This document shows, one piece after another, positions 1-5,229 of a DNA stretch of 6,060 nt. The notes under the pieces were generated by a model, which had not been told where the DNA came from, ran no database searches, and was given only the letters and a program-made list of their open reading frames with translations. The translations under genes were made by a program, and so were the position numbers. Numbering within the stretch: the first letter of the stretch is position 1; each line of letters begins with the position of its first letter. Source of the stretch: Rudanella sp. (GTDB lineage Bacteria; Bacteroidota; Bacteroidia; Cytophagales; Spirosomataceae); contig JAJAYX010000338.1 in the NCBI GenBank assembly GCA_026785985.1, forward strand, positions 1 to 6,060, read 5' to 3'.

Positions 1-672
1 CAGGGCGATTGCATCCTTTGTTTGGAGTATTTGTTTCAAGGCTTGCTCATTCGCAGGAATGCTCATATAATCAATCTTGCCAAACCTGTAAACTTGCCCA
101 TCAGTCGGATTATTAGCCTTTTGCAGAATCATTTCGATGGCGTTTATCATGCCGAAGGGGCTTCACGCTTGCCTGTACTTGCATTATATGCCATTTATCA
201 ATGCCTGATTAGTGAGAATAGGCGGTACGAAAACAAAATATTGTTATCCATTGAAAGCCATACATCAGCCGACCGGCGTAGTGGCCGTATTGGCGATATT
301 GACATCACCGATGCAACGAATAAGCCGTTTGAAGCCGTTGAAGTAAAGCATGGTATCTCAATTACGGCGCAGTTAATTGAGGATGCCTACGAAAAGTTTT
401 CGACCACACAAGTGCAACTATATTATCTGCTTTCGACAGCATATATTGCCGATAAAGACCGAAAAGCGGTCAATCAAGCCATAGAACGAATTAAAAATAT
501 ACACGGCTGCCACGTGATTGCCAACGGGTTAGTGGCTACACTGACCTATTATATGCGCTTACTGACAGACCCATCCCAATTCATTGAGAAATATGTCAAT
601 CTTGTTGAAGTGGATGGCGCTTTGAAATTTGAGCATAAAAAACGGTGGAATGAGTTGGTAGCCAGCTTATAA
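1..672 (+). CDS. Putative PD-(D/E)XK nuclease, possibly a type II restriction endonuclease (5' end outside window)
   Basis: The frame is open from base 1, so the gene very likely begins upstream; a TTG at 22 is the first possible start inside the window but has no clear ribosome site. Counting from that TTG, the part seen is 216 residues. A plausible PD-(D/E)XK core is visible: D92 in the GDIDI stretch, then E107-V-K109 in FEAVEVKHG, a spacing that fits a beta-hairpin nuclease active site. The preceding HTSADRRSGRIGDID segment and the later helical, Tyr-rich part (about 115-185) recall C-terminal halves of restriction enzymes encoded beside DNA methyltransferases, but I cannot name the subfamily or its target site. 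A partner methyltransferase would be expected upstream, outside the window. No signal peptide or membrane segment is seen. Sample lines are about 42-45% G+C, lower than ftsI, which suggests an acquired gene. Its stop overlaps that of the convergent Uma2 gene. The nuclease fold is moderately supported; the restriction role is inferred. Confidence 0.6.
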   Translation, partial: QGDCILCLEYLFQGLLIRRNAHIINLAKPVNLPISRIISLLQNHFDGVYHAEGASRLPVLALYAIYQCLISENRRYENKILLSIESHTSADRRSGRIGDIDITDATNKPFEAVEVKHGISITAQLIEDAYEKFSTTQVQLYYLLSTAYIADKDRKAVNQAIERIKNIHGCHVIANGLVATLTYYMRLLTDPSQFIEKYVNLVEVDGALKFEHKKRWNELVASL

Positions 673-1263
673 AAGCCCCAACAACCCCCGCCGTTCGAGC
701 AAGCCCTGCAAACTGAATTGGCAATTGGGCGCAAATTCAATCACAGAGTCCCAGGTGGTCACGCGCCAGTCTTGACCGGCCTGAGCGATCATAATTTTCC
801 GGGTGCCTTCGGTAGTGATCCAAATCACCGTGCCAACCCCAAAGTCGAGCATGGTTTGAGTCTTGTGGAAAATGTAATCTTCTTCCTTCTGGTAATTCGA
901 CAGGTCAATCTCCAGTTTTACATCGACTTCAATGACTATATGGGGGGCAATAGCAAAGTATTTTCTGTCAACTTTTCCAATGTCAGCCAATCTGAAGATA
1001 GCAATGTCGTTGGCCACGTTAGCATTGTGTGCGATATGTAAGCCCGGTTCGCTTACAAAAGCTAAATAGTCATCTGTCAGATACTTACCGATTTCTAAAT
1101 GTAAAACGGATATGACAAGCGATTGTAATGAACTACTTCCCATAATTTCTTTTCGTGTTTTCTCCCCGTTTAGAACGGCCAGAGTGCCTTTGCGGTACAG
1201 AATCTGACCGTCCAGTTCCTCGTGCCGAAATGCGACTGGAATATCAAGTGTTGCCGTTGCCAT
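667..1263 (-). CDS. Uma2 family (DUF820) PD-(D/E)XK endonuclease-like protein
   Basis: This 198-residue protein has the usual length and layout of the Uma2 family, whose members have a PD-(D/E)XK fold and are widely annotated as putative endonucleases of unknown role. Visible features in order are an N-terminal LDGQ..YRKG strand pair (about 18-27), the EEIMG-like segment KEIMGSS (38-44), E72 in SEPG, the NDIAIF strand with D86, the PHIVIEVDVK strand with E112, D114 and K116, a helix with K134, and the FGVGTVIWIT strand (141-150). E72, D86, E112 and K116 are the likely active-site set, so the protein looks intact. The start is the ATG at 1263; no strong ribosome site precedes it, as is common in Bacteroidota. 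It lies 48 bases downstream of ftsI on the same strand and could be read from that transcript or from a weak promoter of its own. One sample line is only 35% G+C, unlike the cell-division genes. Family assignment is firm; function is unknown. Confidence 0.88.
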   Translation of the reverse strand: MATATLDIPVAFRHEELDGQILYRKGTLAVLNGEKTRKEIMGSSSLQSLVISVLHLEIGKYLTDDYLAFVSEPGLHIAHNANVANDIAIFRLADIGKVDRKYFAIAPHIVIEVDVKLEIDLSNYQKEEDYIFHKTQTMLDFGVGTVIWITTEGTRKIMIAQAGQDWRVTTWDSVIEFAPNCQFSLQGLLERRGLLGLL

Positions 1264-1282
1264 GTGCCAGTTTTTTTTGTTT

Positions 1283-1290
1283 TAAAGATA
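1283..1290 (-). promoter_or_regulatory. Weak candidate -7 box for the Uma2 gene
   Basis: On the minus strand this reads TATCTTTA, one base off the Bacteroidota -7 consensus TAnnTTTG, and lies 19 bases before the Uma2 ATG. It is followed by an A-rich run (1271-1282 on the plus strand is T-rich). No TTG is seen at a fitting -33 distance, so read-through from ftsI is equally possible. Confidence 0.2.
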
Positions 1291-1311
1291 CGTTGAATCG
1301 CTTAAAACCCG

Positions 1312-3450
1312 TTACTCCATCGTCAACACCACCCCCCGGTTGCCTTTCAAATTAGTACCTGGCTCCAACGATTGGGCCGAAACACGCCCGCGACTGGCCC
1401 CCTGAACGGCAACCCGAAGGCCGCGATTTTCGAGCAGGGGCAGAGCATCACGCAGGGGCAGACCCCGCACATCGGGCACTTTGCCGGCACGGGTAGGCAA
1501 CGTTTGCCAGTGGCCATCGGCGGTGGTACGAACCCAGCCTTCAACGGATGGCTCTTTGCCTAACCCCAACTCCTGACTAATCAGGTGCAGGTCTTCGGCA
1601 TAACCCGCTTTGGGCAGCGGGGCATCCTGTTTTTTGCCCTGCCGCAGGGCTGGGTGCATTCGGATGTCGTAGGCATGAATCCGGTCGGCCACGGCTCGGA
1701 ACACGGGAGCTGCTACCTTGCCCCCATAGAGCGAGTCATTGCTGTTGAAACGGGGGTTGTCGATGGCGGCCAAAATTGTGTATTTGGGTTTGTTCGCCGG
1801 GAAATACCCAATAAACGACGAATAGTAACTCCCCTCGCGGTGTTTCCCGTCAATCACTTTCTGGGCGGTACCGGTTTTGCCCGCAATACGGTAATGATCC
1901 GAGTAAATAGACCGGGCGGTGCCGTGTTCCACCACACCTTCGAGCATCTTTTTGGCGATTCGGATGGTCGCTTTCGAGGCAATTGGTTCGGGGGCTACAT
2001 AGGGTTCAAAGGTCTCGACCACCTCACCTGCCAGCCGAATTTGCTTCACAATCATGGGCCTAACCCAACGCCCGTCGTTAGCAACGGCATTGTAAAACGT
2101 CAACATTTGCAGGGGGGTTAGCTGCATTTCGTACCCATACGACATATAGGTAATCGATGTTTTGCTCCACTCTTTTGCATCTGGATTACGAACAACAGGT
2201 TTTGCTTCACCCAGCATTTGGATACCGGTGCGTTCGGTGAGGTGGAACCGGCGTAGGTATTGACAATACAGATCCTGCCGGGGGTAGAAATAATCTTTCA
2301 TCAGCAAATGCACCCCAATATTCGACGATTTCTCAAAAACCTGCTGGGCCGTGATCGTGCCGTGTCCATTGCGTTTGGTGTCTTCAATTATCATATTCCG
2401 ATAGCGCATTCTTGGGCCACCCACATGGACCACCTTTCCCGGCCAAACGGCCTTTTCTTCCAACAGGGCCATCATACTGGCTAATTTGAATGTTGATCCG
2501 GGGGCTGCTGCACTCGCCAGCGCGTAGTTGAGTTCCTCCGCATACCGGCCACTACCATCGGGTTGAGTCTTGCGGGTGAGGTTGGCAATCGCCCGGATTT
2601 CGCCCGTTTGCACTTCCATTACGATCACCGTGCCGTTGTCGGCCTGAAACTTTTCCATGTATTGCCGGAGCGAGGATTCGGCCATGTCCTGAAAGTTTAC
2701 GTCGATGGTTGTGTAGAGATCCATGCCGGGTTCGGGGCGCATATCCGACCCACTGTCAACGGGCTTTTTCACCCCGTTGCTCAGCACTTCAATAAGGCCA
2801 ACGGTATTTTTACCAGCCAGACTTTTCTGAAAACTCGCTTCGAGACCCCGCTCACCCTTGTCGGTTTTTTGATCGAGGCTGCCAAGGGTTCGTCTGGCCA
2901 TTTGGCCAAAGGGGTTGTAGCGTTCGTAGTGTGCCCGGAAAACACCTCCCTTCGGTAAAACTTTGGCCGACCGCCGAAAAAACGGCCATCTACGCATGTA
3001 TTGCCGTTCGTCATAGTTAACACGCCTGGCATAAAGGGGCAAAAACTGCCGCCCATGTTCACGGGCATCGCGGGCCATATCAGCATATTCACCGGCTGTG
3101 TGATCCTCGAAAACCTGCGACAGGAGCCTTCCCAGCGAATCTACTTTTTGCTCAAAATACGCTGAATCCGCAATGGTCGGGTCGAGGCCCACTTCATACT
3201 TCGGGATCGAGGTGGCCATCAGGCTGTTGTCCACGGCGTAAATGTTGCCGCGCATGGCCCGCAGGGTATCCCGCCGGATTTTTACGCCTTCTAATCGCTC
3301 GATCCAGTGCAGTGCTTTTCCGTCGGTTTTGTCTTTGTAGGTCTGGAAAAACTGCACATAAACCAACCGACTCACAATGAGCAGGGCCACCATCAGCAGG
3401 CCGAGGTAAAGGTGGGTAGCGCGTTCCAGAAAGTCTTGTTTAATCGTCAT
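1312..3450 (-). CDS. ftsI: Division-specific penicillin-binding protein (FtsI/PBP3 type) with C-terminal PASTA domain
   Basis: This is the septal peptidoglycan transpeptidase, which cross-links stem peptides in the periplasm during division. The 712 residues show a short cytoplasmic N-terminus, one membrane anchor (about 15-33, acting as uncleaved signal), a PBP dimerisation domain opening with RGNI (67-70) and NSLMATSIPKYEV, then the transpeptidase domain. All three active-site motifs are present: S319-T-F-K322 with nucleophile S319, S375-S-N377, and K525-T-G527. One PASTA domain (about 657-711, starting KVPDVRGLPL) closes the protein, as is usual for division PBPs in Bacteroidota. Length is normal and the frame is intact, so the enzyme should be active. 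It starts 18 bases after the ftsL stop and is probably co-transcribed with rsmH and ftsL. The odd point is downstream: murE, the usual next gene, is replaced by a Uma2 gene. PBP2 of the elongation machinery is a less likely identity, because of the ftsL neighbour and the PASTA domain. Confidence 0.95.
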   Translation of the reverse strand: MTIKQDFLERATHLYLGLLMVALLIVSRLVYVQFFQTYKDKTDGKALHWIERLEGVKIRRDTLRAMRGNIYAVDNSLMATSIPKYEVGLDPTIADSAYFEQKVDSLGRLLSQVFEDHTAGEYADMARDAREHGRQFLPLYARRVNYDERQYMRRWPFFRRSAKVLPKGGVFRAHYERYNPFGQMARRTLGSLDQKTDKGERGLEASFQKSLAGKNTVGLIEVLSNGVKKPVDSGSDMRPEPGMDLYTTIDVNFQDMAESSLRQYMEKFQADNGTVIVMEVQTGEIRAIANLTRKTQPDGSGRYAEELNYALASAAAPGSTFKLASMMALLEEKAVWPGKVVHVGGPRMRYRNMIIEDTKRNGHGTITAQQVFEKSSNIGVHLLMKDYFYPRQDLYCQYLRRFHLTERTGIQMLGEAKPVVRNPDAKEWSKTSITYMSYGYEMQLTPLQMLTFYNAVANDGRWVRPMIVKQIRLAGEVVETFEPYVAPEPIASKATIRIAKKMLEGVVEHGTARSIYSDHYRIAGKTGTAQKVIDGKHREGSYYSSFIGYFPANKPKYTILAAIDNPRFNSNDSLYGGKVAAPVFRAVADRIHAYDIRMHPALRQGKKQDAPLPKAGYAEDLHLISQELGLGKEPSVEGWVRTTADGHWQTLPTRAGKVPDVRGLPLRDALPLLENRGLRVAVQGASRGRVSAQSLEPGTNLKGNRGVVLTME

Positions 3451-3468
3451 CGGGTTAGAGGGATATGG

Positions 3469-3855
3469 CTAATAATCTTTTGGGACAACCAGTTTCCTCG
3501 GTGGTGTTTGGCTATCGGTCAGGCCCAGCGGGGCCATGCGTTTGATCAATTCCGATTGTTTGCCGCCTTTCATGAAATTGGCTTGCAGCGTAGTGTATTG
3601 TGCCCGAAGTTCGTCAATGTCCGTTTTTGTGCGTTGTGTTCGGCGCACGAGACGCTCGGCGTTGTGGGTCAGGCCAATGTAAAGAATGAGCAGGAACGTG
3701 ACCCACAAAATCCGGTCGATATTACGAATGGGCCAGGCGTTATTTTCACCAAACAGCCGATCAAGGCCAATGACTTCATTGACCCAGACAATCAGGCGAC
3801 TTTTGCGCTTCTGTCGGGCCACCGTTTTCTGGGTGCGGAACGTGTTCTTTGCCAT
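3469..3855 (-). CDS. ftsL: FtsL-like cell division protein
   Basis: This 128-residue bitopic membrane protein sits where ftsL lies in the dcw cluster. FtsL binds FtsB/DivIC and FtsQ/DivIB and helps activate the FtsW-FtsI septal synthase. The sequence has a basic cytoplasmic N-terminus (KNTFRTQKTVARQKRKSR, 3-20), an amphipathic linker, one membrane segment (about 49-63, ILWVTFLLILYIGL), and a polar helix rich in heptad-like spacing (about 65-97) that should form a periplasmic coiled coil. The tail ends RKLVVPKDY. It is longer at the N-terminus than E. coli FtsL (121 residues in total), which fits the Bacteroidota form. Sequence similarity in this family is low, so the call rests on topology and on position between rsmH and ftsI. 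The ATG lies only 2 bases after the rsmH stop, implying translational coupling; no strong ribosome site is seen. Confidence 0.88.
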   Translation of the reverse strand: MAKNTFRTQKTVARQKRKSRLIVWVNEVIGLDRLFGENNAWPIRNIDRILWVTFLLILYIGLTHNAERLVRRTQRTKTDIDELRAQYTTLQANFMKGGKQSELIKRMAPLGLTDSQTPPRKLVVPKDY

Positions 3856-3857
3856 GA

Positions 3858-4766
3858 TTACTGTTTCTCTGCCACTCTCAACTTTGCGCTGCGTGCTCGT
3901 GGGTTGCGGCTCACTTCCTCGTCGGAGGCTTCGATGGGCTTGCGGTTTACGGCCTGAAGGGGCTTTAACTCGTTGCCATACAGGTCTTTATCAACTTCTC
4001 CGTGAAACTTGCCTTTGTTGATGTAGTTCTTCACAAGCCTGTCTTCGAGCGAGTGGTAACTCATCACTACCAAACGCCCGCCCGGTTTCAGGAGGTCGGG
4101 TGTTTGTTCCAGAAACTCCTCCAATACCTTCAACTCCTCGTTCACCTCAATTCGTATGGCCTGAAAAACCTGGGCAAAAAATTTATTTTCCTTACCCCGT
4201 GGCGCATACCGATGCAGAGCCGTTTTCAGGTCGTTTATAGTTCGTAGCTGGCGATTGGCACGGGCCGAGACAATGGCCGTGGCTACGGTTCGGGCATTGG
4301 TTATTTCGCCGTACATTCCCAAAATCCGGTGCAATTCCTGTTCGGTGCCGCTGTTCAGCACCTGTTTTGCCGAAATAGCGGCCTGTTGATCCATCCGCAT
4401 GTCGAGGTCGGCATCGAAACGGGTGGCAAAACCGCGTTCGGGAGTGTCGATCTGGTGCGACGAAATGCCCAGATCGGCCAGAATCCCGTCCACCTGTTTC
4501 ACACCATAAAGCCGCAAAAAGCGTTTCAGGTTGCGGAAATTGGCCGGAATAAATGTCAGGCGGGGGTCGGTGACGGCTTCGGCATTGGCGCGGGCATCGG
4601 CATCCTGGTCAAAGGCAAGCAGTTTCCCGCCTTCGAGCCGTTCCAGAATGGCGCGACTATGACCACCCCCCCCAAAAGTCACGTCCACATAGGTGCCACC
4701 GGGTTTGATGTCGAGCGCGTCGAGACATTCGGTCAATAAAACGGGATCGTGGTAGGTTGTTGTCAT
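3858..4766 (-). CDS. rsmH: 16S rRNA (cytosine(1402)-N(4))-methyltransferase RsmH
   Basis: RsmH (formerly MraW) transfers a methyl group from S-adenosylmethionine to N4 of C1402 in the decoding centre of 16S rRNA. The 302 residues match the family's usual length. Visible family motifs are the start YHDPVLL (5-11), the SAM-binding loop VDVTFGGGGHS (27-37), DQDADA (53-58) at the end of the second strand, DLGISSHQID (98-107), RGFATRFDADLDMRMD (111-126), FQAIRIEVNEEL (201-212), the GGRLVVMSYHSLEDR block (229-243), and the C-terminal SRNPRARSAKLR (286-297). The ATG at 4766 is well placed, since the conserved YHDPVLL follows four residues later. It is the first gene of the rsmH-ftsL-ftsI block; mraZ, often found just before it, is absent from the 151 bases upstream. 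The glycine loop is encoded by a run of eight G (minus strand), noted separately as slippage-prone. Confidence 0.97.
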   Translation of the reverse strand: MTTTYHDPVLLTECLDALDIKPGGTYVDVTFGGGGHSRAILERLEGGKLLAFDQDADARANAEAVTDPRLTFIPANFRNLKRFLRLYGVKQVDGILADLGISSHQIDTPERGFATRFDADLDMRMDQQAAISAKQVLNSGTEQELHRILGMYGEITNARTVATAIVSARANRQLRTINDLKTALHRYAPRGKENKFFAQVFQAIRIEVNEELKVLEEFLEQTPDLLKPGGRLVVMSYHSLEDRLVKNYINKGKFHGEVDKDLYGNELKPLQAVNRKPIEASDEEVSRNPRARSAKLRVAEKQ

Positions 4767-4791
4767 CCAAAATAGGGCGGAACCAAAACAA

Positions 4792-4805
4792 AACGGTCAG
4801 CCGTT
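4792..4805 (-). other. Small inverted repeat in the predicted rsmH leader
   Basis: A perfect 5-base inverted repeat, AACGG and CCGTT, encloses a 4-base loop. On the minus strand it is followed by a T-rich stretch (TTGTTTTGG). It starts one base past the candidate -7 box, so it lies at or next to the predicted transcription start. It could be a 5' stem-loop or a small operator. A stem of five pairs can arise by chance, and it is too short for a convincing terminator. Confidence 0.3.
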
Positions 4806-4819
4806 ACAAATTTAGCAAA
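4804..4819. repeat. Near-direct repeat, copy 1
   Basis: This 16-base sequence, ttacaaatttagcaaa, recurs at 4885-4900 as ttacaagtttagcgag with 13 of 16 bases identical; all three differences are A/G exchanges. The pair is about 81 bases apart in the divergent region between rsmH and the hicB-like gene. Each copy contains, on the minus strand, a TAnnTTTG-like box, so the similarity may simply reflect two promoter cores. Confidence 0.4.
4807..4814 (-). promoter_or_regulatory. Candidate -7 box of the rsmH-ftsL-ftsI promoter
   Basis: The minus strand reads TAAATTTG, a full match to the Bacteroidota sigma-ABfr -7 consensus TAnnTTTG, 40 bases before the rsmH ATG. No good TTG is seen about 19-21 bases further upstream, so the -33 element would be weak. 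Position directly ahead of the first gene of the block makes this the best promoter candidate in the window. Confidence 0.5.
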
Positions 4820-4884
4820 ATGGCTCCATAACTTGCGGGACTATGCTGCGTTTCCTATCCCTAAAACCAGCTTATGAAGCGCAT

Positions 4885-4900
4885 TTACAAGTTTAGCGAG
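4885..4900. repeat. Near-direct repeat, copy 2
   Basis: Second copy of the 16-base repeat also found at 4804-4819. On the minus strand it holds TAAACTTG (4888-4895), one base off the -7 consensus, and a TTTTG lies upstream at a 15-base spacing that is rather short. It could be a second, more distal rsmH promoter. On the plus strand it ends 17 bases before the hicB-like start. Confidence 0.35.
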
Positions 4901-4917
4901 GTACTAATGCCAAAAGC

Positions 4918-5199
4918 ATGGAGACATACATCGTTGTTATTCAGCAAGCTGAATCAAATTTTGGAGTCTATTCGCCAGATGTGTTGGGTTGCGTGGCAAC
5001 TGGTGTAACCGTTGAAGAAACTGTTGTTAACATGAAGGAAGCACTTCATTTTCACTTAGAAAGTATGCTCGAAGATGGGGAGGGTATGCCTGTTCGTAAG
5101 GGCTTGTCGTATTACTTGAATGAGGAGGAGCCGATTGCCGAACCGGGTGACTTTATACTGTTAATGGCTGTTGAACTACCCCATCAACAGCCTGCCTGA
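4918..5199 (+). CDS. Orphan HicB-like antitoxin domain protein
   Basis: HicB antitoxins bind and neutralise HicA mRNA-interferases and often repress their own operon. This 93-residue protein shows the HicB core: an N-terminal strand YIVVIQQAESNFGVYSPDVLGC (4-25), the TGVTVEETVVNMKEALHFHLE helix (28-48), and a closing strand DFILLMAVEL (78-87), which matches the truncated RNase H-like fold of the HicB_lk_antitox family. No C-terminal helix-turn-helix or ribbon-helix-helix domain is present, so DNA binding is doubtful. An in-frame stop at 4894-4896 and lack of other starts fix the ATG at 4918; no clear Shine-Dalgarno precedes it. No HicA-like gene lies in the 151 bases upstream or the 30 bases downstream, so it is an orphan here. 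Sample lines are about 45% G+C. It is divergent from rsmH and ends 30 bases before the lipoprotein gene. Family call is good; a toxin-neutralising role is unproven. Confidence 0.8.
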   Translation: METYIVVIQQAESNFGVYSPDVLGCVATGVTVEETVVNMKEALHFHLESMLEDGEGMPVRKGLSYYLNEEEPIAEPGDFILLMAVELPHQQPA

Positions 5200-5229
5200 C
5201 AACGAACTGAATTGACTGCTTTTCCCGCT

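Noticed and set aside
1264..1311. Possible terminator after ftsI, suggested by the T/A-rich runs in this gap.
   Set aside because: No G+C-rich stem precedes the run on the minus strand, and the run is A-rich rather than T-rich in the transcript direction.
1372..2121. Long plus-strand open frames opposite ftsI, for example 1585-2121.
   Set aside because: They are antisense to a gene with all PBP motifs intact, lack recognisable domains, and are expected by chance opposite a G+C-rich gene.
3307..3957. Plus-strand open frame of 216 residues spanning the ftsI-ftsL-rsmH junctions.
   Set aside because: It runs antisense across three well-supported genes and their short gaps, and the translation has no recognisable motif.
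4767..4917. MraZ binding repeats (TGGGN series) upstream of rsmH.
   Set aside because: I found no series of such repeats on either strand in this gap.
4874..5008. Plus-strand reading frame of 44 residues beginning ATG AAG CGC, with a second in-frame ATG at 4907 behind a GAGG.
   Set aside because: It overlaps the hicB-like gene in another frame, its product shows no likeness to HicA or any family I know, and its C-terminal half is only the shifted reading of the HicB core.
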